Assembly: GCA_034769895.1 (NCBI GenBank)
Contig: CM068373.1
Location: 199,248,134 to 199,312,133 of the forward strand
Length of the DNA stretch: 64,000 nucleotides
Origin: Magicicada septendecula
Lineage: Eukaryota > Arthropoda > Insecta > Hemiptera > Cicadidae
Reading direction: 5' to 3'
Shown: positions 52,004 through 60,323 of the stretch, in pieces
How positions within the stretch are numbered: position 1 is the first letter of the stretch
How the letters are laid out: each line of letters begins with the position of its first letter
The notes under the pieces: model-generated
The model's input: only the letters and a program-made list of their open reading frames with translations
Databases searched by the model: none
What the model was told of the DNA's origin: nothing
Made by a program: the position numbers and the translations under genes

Positions 52004-52513
52004 TTAGTGTGGTATTAAAAAAAACATGTATTCTGAATTAAATTCATTTTGATATCTTAGATAACAACAGACGCGACAACGGTTACGAAGCGGACATCCG
52101 CTAGAGTCATGCCTTGACCACTCATATTTTTTTACCAGCGAGGTATACGCTGTACCAGTAAAATTATACATCATATAGTACATCTGATTAACCAGCTTTG
52201 TTTTAGCAATTAGCAAATCTTTTATTTGAAGATATTCAATATTATGGTTGTTACAATAACTAATTGATGTTTTGAAGAGTTTGAAAAACTCATTACGAAT
52301 AAATACTTTCATTTTGTAAATATTCTTTTCGTTTCGTATTGATATCCATCTACTCAGTGTCTTACGATTATTTCTAAAATTATAATCGAATTTAATCATG
52401 TCGCATTGACAATATAATCTATTATTACCATTTATTTCTCTGTTTAAAAGTTTTTCAACAATATTAGATCCAAGCAACACCTTGTTCTTTCTCTGAAAAT
52501 GAACAGTTAACAT
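52004..52513 (-). CDS. Unrecognised 169-aa basic protein
   Basis: The ORF runs from ATG at 52513 to TAA at 52004-52006. The product is rich in Lys, Asn, Tyr and Arg, with no signal peptide or clear membrane segment. Its C-terminal third has a Cys-rich stretch (CPLRNRCRVCC), which could bind metal. I do not recognise the family. Its base composition is AT-rich like the PLE array and unlike the Maverick genes to its right. It lies 160 bp beyond the end of the minus-strand Maverick gene (52673-53032) and points the same way, so it may be a cargo gene near the left terminus of that element or a host sequence. A decayed duplicate at 51549-51740 shows that this segment was duplicated. Coding status is uncertain because there is no known homologue. 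Confidence 0.4.
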   Translation of the reverse strand: MLTVHFQRKNKVLLGSNIVEKLLNREINGNNRLYCQCDMIKFDYNFRNNRKTLSRWISIRNEKNIYKMKVFIRNEFFKLFKTSISYCNNHNIEYLQIKDLLIAKTKLVNQMYYMMYNFTGTAYTSLVKKYEWSRHDSSGCPLRNRCRVCCYLRYQNEFNSEYMFFLIPH

Positions 52514-52672
52514 TAAAAAACGACAAAAAAAATAGAGAAGTCTACTTCAACAGTTAAAAACATTTTACTATTAATGTTATTATTATTATAATTAATCAAT
52601 CCTGTTCTCGTTTATTTGGTCTGGAAAAAAAGAGAAAAAATTAATACATAACCACTTCTGTATAAGTAATTA

Positions 52673-53032
52673 TTAGCGGTACTGAAATATCATACTCACA
52701 TAATCAATATCCAACTGCACGCTCACTTTCTCGTTCGCCAGCGGAGTGTGTGAGGTTACGCATAGTGATAGGACACAAGGCTTCACAGCTTTCAATTGCT
52801 CCTCTGTAAATACGTCACACCATCTTTTAGGTAGGTATACATAGAACAGTTTATCCTCCGGCTGAGGACAGGCTCCGGTATCTTCCAAATCTACCACAAC
52901 TGACTCCCCGAATTTCGTTTTCACAAATTTCATGTGAATTATATGATACTTTACTCCTAAAGAAAGACTTGACAAGTCTCTTTTTGGTAAAAAATTTTCA
53001 ACTGTCTTCGCGTTTGCAACGATTGCTTCCAT
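52673..53032 (-). CDS. Small conserved Maverick protein (119 aa)
   Basis: The start is taken at 53032 (MEAIVAN) rather than the in-frame ATG at 53053, because the MEAIV...V..FLPKR opening resembles small proteins I know from invertebrate Mavericks. The sequence has a compact beta-rich look: KYHIIHMKFVKTKFG, VVVDLED, then FYVYLPKRW. The FLPKR...YLPKR repetition is characteristic. An OB-fold-like nucleic-acid-binding role would fit but is inference only. The gene diverges from the polymerase across a 1-kb C-rich leader. A TATA-like GAATAAATAC (53077-53068) lies 45 nt upstream of the ATG. No transmembrane segment or signal peptide is visible. Confidence 0.72.
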   Translation of the reverse strand: MEAIVANAKTVENFLPKRDLSSLSLGVKYHIIHMKFVKTKFGESVVVDLEDTGACPQPEDKLFYVYLPKRWCDVFTEEQLKAVKPCVLSLCVTSHTPLANEKVSVQLDIDYVSMIFQYR

Positions 53033-53067
53033 GGCGAGTACTGATGACTGCACAGGGAAACACTGAC

Positions 53068-53077
53068 GTATTTATTC
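53068..53077 (-). promoter_or_regulatory. TATA-like box for the 52673-53032 gene
   Basis: GAATAAATAC on the minus strand, about 45 nt before the ATG at 53032, set in otherwise GC-rich DNA. The distance matches TATA-like boxes before several plus-strand genes of the element. Confidence 0.35.
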
Positions 53078-53099
53078 TGTTTCCCCCGACCACGTTCCT

Positions 53100-54010
53100 T
53101 CCTTCTAAAGCGTCATCTCCTTCGGTCACGACCGGATGACGACACCCTACCCCGCACCCCGCACCACTACCGCAACGGTAACGGCTACAATTTTTCTTCC
53201 TACCCCACCCCGCGTCTTCCCGGCCACCATCTGCTTTCGGTCACGACCGCACGATGACATTCTACCCCGCACCCAGAGCCTCGCCACCACCCCGCACCAC
53301 GCCTACATATTTTGTTCAATTACTTTGTCTGTCGCTCCGCAACGACCGGGTTTACCCCCCCCACCAACCGCAATCGAGTCCGTCGGTCACGGTCACCCCT
53401 ACCCCGCACCACCAACCCCGCACCCGGAGCCTCACCACCACCCCGCACCTCGCCTACATACTTTGTTCAATTACTTTGTCTGTCGCTCCGCAACGACCGG
53501 GTTTACCCCCCCCAACCGCTATCGAGTCCGTCAGCGACAACCTAGCTTCCTACCCCGCACCCCTCCCCGCGTCGTCTCGCTCCACCATCTGCTTTCGGTC
53601 ACGACCGGTCGTACAACCCAGCCCCCCCGTACCCGCACCCTACATCCCGCGGGAGGCGAGTCAACGAGCGCGCTTCGGTCAAGGTCGCCGGCATCCTGTA
53701 CCCCGCACCTCGCCTACCTCTCGGTCACGGACACCGGCTGCAACCTAGCTCCCTACCCCGCACCACTATCCCACACCTTTACCCCGCACCGCATCGGTCA
53801 CGGACGTCGGCTTCCTACACCGCACTCCCCACCCCACCCAGCCCTCCGCAACGCGCGTCATCGGTCACGACCGGACGATGACATCCTAGCCGGCACCCCC
53901 ACCCCGCACCTCCAGCACACACCGCATCGGTCTCGACAACCCCGCACCCCACCCCGCCCGCGCAGCTGCTCCTCGCGAGCGGAGCGCGGCGACAGCGTTA
54001 CCGGTCACCG
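53100..54010. repeat. C-rich leader with internal direct repeats
   Basis: About 0.9 kb between the two divergent genes, strongly C-rich on the plus strand (many CCCCGCACC words). Direct repeats include a segment of about 70 bp at 53294-53361 repeated at 53445-53513 (TACATATTTTGTTCAATTAC / TACATACTTTGTTCAATTAC and flanks), and CATCTGCTTTCGGTCACGACCG at 53226 and 53586. The phrase TCGGTCACG(A)CCGG recurs throughout. Stop codons are scarce, so several frames stay open and give Pro/Thr/His/Arg low-complexity peptides. I read it as a bidirectional regulatory or subterminal region, not as coding. Confidence 0.7.
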
Positions 54011-54017
54011 GACTGTC

Positions 54018-54024
54018 TATATAG
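54018..54024 (+). promoter_or_regulatory. TATA box for the polymerase gene
   Basis: CTATATAG in GC-rich surroundings, 45 nt upstream of the ATG at 54063. With a usual distance of about 30 nt to the transcription start, the leader would be about 15 nt. This supports starting the polymerase at 54063 rather than further upstream. Confidence 0.5.
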
Positions 54025-54062
54025 GGAACCGACGACGCGAAGCCGACCTCACTCCTTTTACA

Positions 54063-57000
54063 ATGGCCGACAGCAGCAGCAGCAGCAGCAGCGAACACCG
54101 TGCAATCAATGGTAATGTAATTACTATAAAATTTATGATACTTGACAATACACTAAACACACAAACAGTATTATTAGATTACAAACACACGGTTGTTGAT
54201 AAGATTTGTAGCGAAGCCGTAGCATTAAATAATTATATAAAGTGGTATTTAGCAGTTCGTGTATCTTTTAAAAAATTAATAAACACCGAAAATATTTATT
54301 GTGATGCGGTATTTAGATCACGTACAGAACTTAAGTCACAGTATGACGATATCGATGAACAATATTCGATAGCTAGCGAGAAAATAATGGAATCCGTTGA
54401 CAAATTCACGCGTGACGGAAGCGGGTGGGTCGAAAACGGTGTCGAGTCGGTGGAATTAAATATTACAAAATGCAATCCTCTTGTGGGGTCGAGCTTTCTA
54501 CCTACACCATCGAAATTGTCACACAGTAAGAAAGGAATTATTAATGTGAAAAATTTAGAAGATGAAAAGTGTTTCTTGTGGTCTGTGCTCGCCGGTATAC
54601 ACCCGATCGCGTGTAACCCGCATCGCGTTAGCCATTACCTTCCGTACGAAGAAGAAATAAACATGAAGGACATACCTTATCCCGTCGCAGTCAATAAGAT
54701 AAAACGTTTTGAAAAATTAAACGAAAACATATCCGTTAACGTTTTTGGCTACGAAGGCGAGGTATATCCTTTACGTATTACTGAACATCGCGGTAGAAAG
54801 TACCACGTAAACCTACTGCTACTGTCCGACGCGAACACTACTCACTACTGCCTCATACGAAACCTTTCGCGTATGCTTTCGTCGTTGACAAAAAATTGTC
54901 GTGCATCGGTGTACTGCAACTACTGTCTACACAGATTTGCTGACAATAAAGATACTAACGCGGCACGAAAACGAGTTGAAGAACACGAACGCAACTGTTC
55001 TCAGCACGGAGTACAGAAAGTAAAACTTCCTGACGAGAACGAAAAGTGGATGTATTTTAAAAACTTTTCACTTTGTCACCGCGTACCTTATACGGTATAC
55101 GCTGACTTCGAATCGTTTATTGTTCCGGCCACCGGTAAAAACGTGGCACATCATATACCAGCCAGTTTCTGCTATGTGATAGTTGACTGGATGGGAAACG
55201 CCGTCAAGGAACCTGTAATATACCGCGGTAAAGACGTGGTGGACACGTTCCTTCGTGTGCTTTTAGCCGACGTTCAACGACTCGATAGAAAGTTTAATAA
55301 ACCGATCCAAATGACAGCGGCCGATGAACGGTCATTCCGAAACGCTACGCACTGTCATCTGTGCAAGAAGGCGTTAACGGATGACACGGTTCGAAACCAT
55401 TGCCACATAACGGGAAACTATTTAGGCGCTGCTCACAATGTGTGTAATATAAATTACAAAATACCAACACACGTTCCGGTTTTTTTCCATAATTTAAGTG
55501 GCTATTACTCGCATCATTTGATGCAAGGTTTCGGAAAGTACAAGGAAGATGAAATAACGTGTATCGCTACTACAAGCGAACGTTACATCTCCGTTACACT
55601 CGGACAGCTCCGGTTTCTCGATTCTCTGCGGTTCATGAACGCGTCACTTGAAAAACTCGTCTCCAACTTATCCGCGGATAAATTTAAAATCCTTAATCAA
55701 TTTTACACGCGTAATGTTAATTTACTGTTGCGTAAAGGTGTGTACCCTTACGAATACGTTACGGACGATTCAAAATTTGACGATAGGCAGTTACCGGACC
55801 GCGTACATTTTTACAACGGGTTGACAGAGTCGGATATAAACGAAGAAGAATACGCGCACGCTCGAGCGGTTTGGTCGGCTTTCGACATGCAAACGTTCGG
55901 TGATTATCATGACCTTTATTTAAAAACGGATGTACTACTGCTTGCAGATGTATTTGAAAACTTTCGAAACATGAGCCTGCAGTACTACGAACTCGATCCG
56001 TGTAACGTTTTTACCACCGCCGGTTTAGCGTGGAACGCGATGCTGAAAATGACAGGAGTTAGGTTAGAGTTACTCCGCGATATAGACGTACACCTGTACA
56101 TCGAAGAAGGTATCCGTGGCGGCTTAGCAGCAATTTCTAATCGGTACGCCAAGGCCAACAACCCGTACATTTCCGATTATGACGCAAGCAAGCTGCATAA
56201 CTATTTACTCTACCTCGATTGTACCAACCTGTACGGAACGGCTATGACACAGCCTTTACCACTGTCCGGTTTTCGATGGTTGGAACGTACAGAGATCGAT
56301 ACGTTGAACGTGCACGCGTTACGTGACGATGATGACACCGGTTATATCCTAGAAGTCGATCTGGGGTATCCACATTACCTACACGACTTACACAGTGACT
56401 ACCCTTTAGCACCCGAAAAGTGTACTATTACGGACAGTATGCTTTCACCGTACTGCTATCGCATGAAGCTGTTAAAAGACTTTGTGTGTAGTAACGGTAA
56501 GGTAGAGAAACTGATAACGTCCCTCGAGGACAAGACAAAATACATTGTTCATTACAGAACATTGAAACTCTACCTCGAACTAGGAATGGAGTTGAAAGCG
56601 ATTCACCGTGTGTTAGCATTCACACAGTGCGTATGGTTGAAACCTTTCATCGATTTTAATACGGAGCGACGAAAGGAAGCCAGAAACACCTTTGAAAAAG
56701 ACTTTTTTAAGTTAATGAATAACGCGCCGTACGGAAAATCGTTGGAAAACGTACGGAAGCGAATCGATTTCAAGTTAGTTCCAAACGAGAAGAAACTTTA
56801 CAAACTAACCGCTAACCCCAGGCTACAACATTTTTTCATCTATAACGAGGACCTGGTAGGTCTCACGATGAAAAAAACGTCCATTACACTGAACCGACCT
56901 TTGTACGTTGGGTTCAGTGTATTGGATATTAGTAAGCTGATCATGTATCGGTTCCATTACGGATTCACGATGAATACGTACGGGTCACGTGCACGTCTAT

Positions 57001-57248
57001 GTATGACGGACACTGACTCTCTGTTGTACGACATTCGCACCGACGATGTGTACAAAGACATGGAGGAGCATCTCGAACTCTTTGACACGTCGGAGTACCC
57101 TAAGACACATCCCTGCTATAGTGAAACAACAAGAAAAAGTTGGGTACGTTTAAAGACGAAACAAATGGAATACCGATACTTGAATTTGTCGGGTTGCGTG
57201 CAAAATGTTATTCATTCGTTACGGCAAACGATAAAGAGAAAAAGGTAG
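54063..57248 (+). CDS. Protein-primed family B DNA polymerase (pPolB), C-terminus frameshifted
   Basis: Replicative polymerase of the element. Numbering from ATG 54063, it has a serine run (AGC/CAG repeat, residues about 4-10), a conserved N-terminal module with CFLWS (Cys170) and THYC (His261), a C2H2-like zinc pattern from Cys285, and exonuclease motif I YADFES (Asp348, Glu350). It also has an endonuclease VII-like Cys/His cluster (CHLC...NHCH...C, 431-461). The palm motifs are motif A LDCTNLYG (Asp719), motif B NNAPYGKS (886-893, Lys892) and motif C DTDS (Asp983, Asp985), so all catalytic motifs are present. The frame is open upstream to 53136, but that stretch is repeat-rich and lies before the TATA box. 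At about 57132-57141 the frame slips by -1 in an A5 run, and the 0-frame ends after 1061 codons with an unrelated tail. The true C-terminal part continues to 57547 in another frame. Confidence 0.93.
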   Translation: MADSSSSSSSEHRAINGNVITIKFMILDNTLNTQTVLLDYKHTVVDKICSEAVALNNYIKWYLAVRVSFKKLINTENIYCDAVFRSRTELKSQYDDIDEQYSIASEKIMESVDKFTRDGSGWVENGVESVELNITKCNPLVGSSFLPTPSKLSHSKKGIINVKNLEDEKCFLWSVLAGIHPIACNPHRVSHYLPYEEEINMKDIPYPVAVNKIKRFEKLNENISVNVFGYEGEVYPLRITEHRGRKYHVNLLLLSDANTTHYCLIRNLSRMLSSLTKNCRASVYCNYCLHRFADNKDTNAARKRVEEHERNCSQHGVQKVKLPDENEKWMYFKNFSLCHRVPYTVYADFESFIVPATGKNVAHHIPASFCYVIVDWMGNAVKEPVIYRGKDVVDTFLRVLLADVQRLDRKFNKPIQMTAADERSFRNATHCHLCKKALTDDTVRNHCHITGNYLGAAHNVCNINYKIPTHVPVFFHNLSGYYSHHLMQGFGKYKEDEITCIATTSERYISVTLGQLRFLDSLRFMNASLEKLVSNLSADKFKILNQFYTRNVNLLLRKGVYPYEYVTDDSKFDDRQLPDRVHFYNGLTESDINEEEYAHARAVWSAFDMQTFGDYHDLYLKTDVLLLADVFENFRNMSLQYYELDPCNVFTTAGLAWNAMLKMTGVRLELLRDIDVHLYIEEGIRGGLAAISNRYAKANNPYISDYDASKLHNYLLYLDCTNLYGTAMTQPLPLSGFRWLERTEIDTLNVHALRDDDDTGYILEVDLGYPHYLHDLHSDYPLAPEKCTITDSMLSPYCYRMKLLKDFVCSNGKVEKLITSLEDKTKYIVHYRTLKLYLELGMELKAIHRVLAFTQCVWLKPFIDFNTERRKEARNTFEKDFFKLMNNAPYGKSLENVRKRIDFKLVPNEKKLYKLTANPRLQHFFIYNEDLVGLTMKKTSITLNRPLYVGFSVLDISKLIMYRFHYGFTMNTYGSRARLCMTDTDSLLYDIRTDDVYKDMEEHLELFDTSEYPKTHPCYSETTRKSWVRLKTKQMEYRYLNLSGCVQNVIHSLRQTIKRKR

Positions 57249-57547
57249 CGAAAGGTGTACCACGTTCCGCGATAGCTACACAGTTGAAACATCAACTTTA
57301 TAAGCAATGTGTAAAGACCACTTCTCAAACTTATACTACGGCGCAGACTATCCAAAGCGAAAGACATATCATATACACAAGAAAGCTTACAAAATTATCG
57401 CTGTCACCATACGATGACAAACGATATGTCTTGGATGACGGTGAAACAACACTGGCGTACGGTCATTATAAACTCTGTCAACCCAGACGCGAGATAATTC
57501 AGCAAGCGAGAAAATCCGTTGTAAATTATGCGTTCGATATACGTTGA
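57125..57547 (+). pseudogene. C-terminal part of pPolB, displaced by a one-base frameshift
   Basis: The -1 frame opens after a TGA at 57122-57124 and runs to the TGA at 57545-57547. The peptide from about 57140 (GTFKDE..., EFVGLRAKCYSF) has the usual C-terminal sequence of Maverick polymerases, including the KGVP segment. It has no ATG at its start. The overlap AAGAAAAAGT is not a good -1 slippery heptamer for the 0-frame codons AGA AAA AGT. Loss of one A from a homopolymer, either as a real mutation or an assembly error, is the simplest explanation. The thumb end would be missing from the 0-frame product. Confidence 0.8.
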
Positions 57548-57624
57548 TATAAGACTCGCTTGCAGGAGCAACACACTGTCAGTAGCGACGATGAAGTCGG
57601 TGAAGTTCAGTGAAAACGTAACGG

Positions 57625-57630
57625 TATATC
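57625..57630 (+). promoter_or_regulatory. TATA-like box before integrase
   Basis: GTATATC, 45 nt before the integrase ATG at 57670. Weak alone; supported by equal spacing before neighbouring genes. Confidence 0.3.
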
Positions 57631-57669
57631 TCGTACCAAAATTTTGCGATTCTCGATTCGGGTGGCGAT

Positions 57670-58599
57670 ATGGAAAACGTACGCAAAACTATTGCAAAGG
57701 AATTGCACAGACCGGTGAGAAGGAACTTTCCCAGACGTGCGGTGGAGGTGAAGGGGTTACACGATCTGTACCAAGCGGATTTAGTGGAAATGATACCGCA
57801 TGCCAAGTTGAACAAGGGGTACAAATATCTAATGACAGTAATAAACGCATTTAGCAAGTATGCATATGCGATTCCCTTAAAAACTAAATCGGGTGTTGAA
57901 GTAGCACAGGCTCTCGAACCAATAATTGTAAAAAATAAAATGAAATACCTGCAAACGGATAAGGGGAAAGAGTACTTTAACACTACCGTACAAGCTTTAC
58001 TAAAGAGATTCAACGTCAAACACTATTCAACGTATAGCGAGAAGAAAGCGTCCATCGTAGAGCGATTTAATCGTACGTTGAAAACGAACATGTACCGCGC
58101 GTTCAGCGAGCAAGGGCATTATCGGTGGTTGTCGCTTTTACCTAAACTGGTGATGGAATACAACGACAGAGTGCATAGAACTATAGAGATGAAGCCGCGA
58201 CAAGTCGACAAGAGCAACGAGCGAATTGTGTTGGAACGATTAAGAAAAAATACCGTACCGCGGAAAGTGAGCAAGAAACATAAGTTTAAAATAGGCGATC
58301 GAGTGCGTATCAGTAAATACAAAATCACATTCGCTAAAGGTTATACACCAAACTGGACGAACGAGATATATACAGTGCACAGAGTTCAGCCAACCGTACC
58401 GGTTACGTACTTGTTGAAAGATCACACGGGTGACGTTGTGGAAGGTGGGTTTTATGAACAAGAATTGAGTAAAACCAGCGTTGGTGATGTGTATCTCGTT
58501 GAGAAAATATTACAACGTAAAGGTGATCGCGTGCGAGTGCGCTGGCTCGGCTTTGACGGTAAACACGATTCGTGGATACATAAAAAAGATCTGATATAA
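57670..58599 (+). CDS. Retroviral-type integrase with C-terminal chromodomain
   Basis: 309 aa, the usual size for Maverick integrases. It inserts the element's linear DNA into the host genome. The DDE catalytic core is visible: Asp37 in YQADLVEM, Asp97 in LQTDKGKEYF and Glu131 in SIVERFNRTLK. All three residues are present, so the domain may be active. The region after it (KHKFKIGDRVRISK) matches the small beta-barrel typical of integrase C-termini. Residues 274-309 (VYLVEKIL...VRVRWLGF...SWIHKKDLI) form a chromodomain, expected to guide integration to chromatin. The N-terminal ELHRPVRRNFPRR opening is typical, so no upstream exon is needed. The stop overlaps a TATAATAA element placed before the ATPase gene. 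Confidence 0.95.
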   Translation: MENVRKTIAKELHRPVRRNFPRRAVEVKGLHDLYQADLVEMIPHAKLNKGYKYLMTVINAFSKYAYAIPLKTKSGVEVAQALEPIIVKNKMKYLQTDKGKEYFNTTVQALLKRFNVKHYSTYSEKKASIVERFNRTLKTNMYRAFSEQGHYRWLSLLPKLVMEYNDRVHRTIEMKPRQVDKSNERIVLERLRKNTVPRKVSKKHKFKIGDRVRISKYKITFAKGYTPNWTNEIYTVHRVQPTVPVTYLLKDHTGDVVEGGFYEQELSKTSVGDVYLVEKILQRKGDRVRVRWLGFDGKHDSWIHKKDLI

Positions 58600-58602
58600 T
58601 AA
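58595..58602 (+). promoter_or_regulatory. TATA-like box before packaging ATPase
   Basis: TATAATAA overlapping the integrase stop codon, 46 nt before the ATPase ATG at 58641. Confidence 0.35.
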
Positions 58603-58640
58603 CATTACCACAGTATTTAACCGAACGTAAACGAGTTAAG

Positions 58641-59339
58641 ATGAAGATTGAACAACAATCTTTAAAGTTAAATGTTAAGAACGTAGACTCTGCTAAGTAC
58701 AACGGTGAAGTTGCATATAATAAACACAGTCCACTGTTTCCAAACACAGTTCGATGTATCGTGTGCGGCGGGTCATGCAGCGGGAAGTCAAACGTTGCCT
58801 TTAACATGTTATTCGATTCAAACGGACTGCGATTTCAGAACCTGTACGTGTTCTCCAAATCGTTATTTCAACCAAAATATCGTATGTTGGAAGACGTTTT
58901 TAATGCTCTCGCTGACGAATTAATGACGTACTTCACATACAGTGAAAACGATGAAGTACCACCTCCGCACGAAATTGTACCTAATTCAATCATGTTGTTC
59001 GATGATGTGGTATGTGAACGGCAGAATAACATACGAAAATATTTCGCTATGGGACGGCATAGCGGTATGGACACTTTGTACCTTTGTCAGACGTACAGTC
59101 TGGTGCCAAAGCAACTGGTGCGTGATGATACCAATTTCTTAGTATTGTTCAGACAAGATGATCTCAATTTACACCACGTTTACAACGATCACGTTAACAC
59201 AGACATGAAATACGAAGTGTTCAAAGCGATGTGCGCCGAAGCGTGGAAGGATCGTTACGGATTCATAGTCATCAACAAGGACTCACCGATAAACGCGGGC
59301 AGATACAGAGTGGGTTTCGATCGTTTTATACATAAATAG
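58641..59339 (+). CDS. A32/FtsK-HerA-type genome-packaging ATPase
   Basis: 232 aa. Walker A is CGGSCSGKS (residues 42-50, Lys49) and Walker B is SIMLFDDVV (Asp121, Asp122). A later LCQTYSLVPKQLVRDDTNFLVLF segment fits the sensor region seen in the A32-like packaging ATPases of Mavericks and related viruses. The protein is predicted to pump the DNA genome into preformed capsids. Its length is normal and no lesion is seen. It follows the integrase by 41 bp and precedes the conserved unknown gene by 33 bp, in the same orientation. Confidence 0.93.
   Translation: MKIEQQSLKLNVKNVDSAKYNGEVAYNKHSPLFPNTVRCIVCGGSCSGKSNVAFNMLFDSNGLRFQNLYVFSKSLFQPKYRMLEDVFNALADELMTYFTYSENDEVPPPHEIVPNSIMLFDDVVCERQNNIRKYFAMGRHSGMDTLYLCQTYSLVPKQLVRDDTNFLVLFRQDDLNLHHVYNDHVNTDMKYEVFKAMCAEAWKDRYGFIVINKDSPINAGRYRVGFDRFIHK
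59327..59338 (+). promoter_or_regulatory. TATA-like box before the 59373 gene
   Basis: TATACATAAATA overlaps the ATPase stop codon, 46 nt before the ATG at 59373. Confidence 0.33.
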
Positions 59340-59372
59340 AATAGTTTGTGCGAGAAAGTCATCAGTGTCAAG

Positions 59373-60275
59373 ATGGATGACAAGCAATTGACACAAGAAA
59401 TCGATGCAATTAGCGACAACATAAGGCAAAAGTATCGTGCGTTGAAACATGACCTCAGAGAGAGCGATGAAGCGTTAACGAGAACGTACAAACCTCTTTT
59501 AGAACCGTTAACACAGATTTCGGAAAAGTTGAATGTCTCCGGTGATAAAATTAAAAAAATAAATGTTGAAGATGAAGATACGAAGACAGCTGTCGAGATG
59601 ACACCACCACCATCACAACCTCGATTCCTTAGAACGGAAGTGTTGGCACAAACTCCTGATGTCGAAACACCGAACGTGACTCTTGAAGAGTTTTTAGCAA
59701 CACCCGAAGGTCGACACGAAGCACAAGAATACGTTGAACAGTCTGTCGAAGGTCCGCTCGCGAGGAAATACTTACTACTCGCTTTATCTGATGATCGAGA
59801 AAAAAAGATGGATCATACGTACGGTATCCGTAACGTTGCAGACAAATGGATGGTGGGAAATTCGGTGTTGGAGATCAATCAAGACGACAGCTTCTACATA
59901 GCTGGAAAACGATACAGGGGTACACCGGGTCTCTACGAACTTATGTTTATGAAAGAACCCGACAAGAGCGTCTACGATGAAAACGATTTAGCAGCGTACA
60001 AATCTATACTGTCGAACACTAACGCACATAAACATTATCATTTACCCGGTGCTAAAATAAATACAAACAAAGGTGTAAAGTACAGAGAGATAATCGCCCG
60101 ATTGTTCCCACCGCGCAGCGGACGTGGTATCGATTACGTACACTGGAACGATCCCAACGAACTGGTTGAACGGTTGAGACTGCTGGTAAGTTCAAAACGC
60201 GCCGGTCACACCGGACACGACAACGAAATCATCTCCGTTGTGGAGGAATTACGTGAAGCCAACATTATCGTATAA
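59373..60275 (+). CDS. Conserved Maverick protein of unknown function (300 aa)
   Basis: I prefer the ATG at 59373 (MDDKQLTQ) to the in-frame start at 59346, which lies too close to the TATA-like box. Residues 1-70 are charged and heptad-like (QEIDAISDNIRQKYRALKHD), suggesting a coiled coil. The C-terminal part has a conserved block with DHTYGIR, then GTPGLYELMF, then LFPPRSGRG near the end. I know this block from other invertebrate Mavericks, where it sits beside the ATPase and capsid genes, but I know no assigned activity. Position among packaging and capsid genes suggests a virion or assembly protein; that is inference. No membrane segment or catalytic motif is visible. Confidence 0.8.
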   Translation: MDDKQLTQEIDAISDNIRQKYRALKHDLRESDEALTRTYKPLLEPLTQISEKLNVSGDKIKKINVEDEDTKTAVEMTPPPSQPRFLRTEVLAQTPDVETPNVTLEEFLATPEGRHEAQEYVEQSVEGPLARKYLLLALSDDREKKMDHTYGIRNVADKWMVGNSVLEINQDDSFYIAGKRYRGTPGLYELMFMKEPDKSVYDENDLAAYKSILSNTNAHKHYHLPGAKINTNKGVKYREIIARLFPPRSGRGIDYVHWNDPNELVERLRLLVSSKRAGHTGHDNEIISVVEELREANIIV

Positions 60276-60280
60276 ATTTT
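60271..60280 (+). promoter_or_regulatory. TATA-like box before the BIR gene
   Basis: TATAAATTTT overlapping the previous gene's stop codon, 53 nt before the ATG at 60324. Confidence 0.4.
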
Positions 60281-60323
60281 ATGAACGTCGGTGTAACAAC
60301 TCATTGACGTCAACACTGTCAAC

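Noticed and set aside
50500..53100. Left terminal inverted repeat of the Maverick
   Set aside because: It cannot be defined without the right end; no convincing boundary or target-site duplication is visible.
53136..54062. 309-codon upstream extension of the polymerase ORF
   Set aside because: Low-complexity Pro/Thr/His/Arg repeats, several open frames at once, and a TATA box at 54018 followed by a good ATG at 54063.
57125..57141. Programmed frameshift in the polymerase
   Set aside because: Zero-frame codons AGA AAA AGT do not form an X XXY YYZ heptamer, and the split would remove a conserved C-terminus from most product; a one-base loss is simpler.
57591..57854. Small ORF (MKSVKFSENV...) between polymerase and integrase
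   Set aside because: Most of it overlaps the conserved integrase in another frame and its tail is not credible; the first 30 codons remain possible but unsupported.
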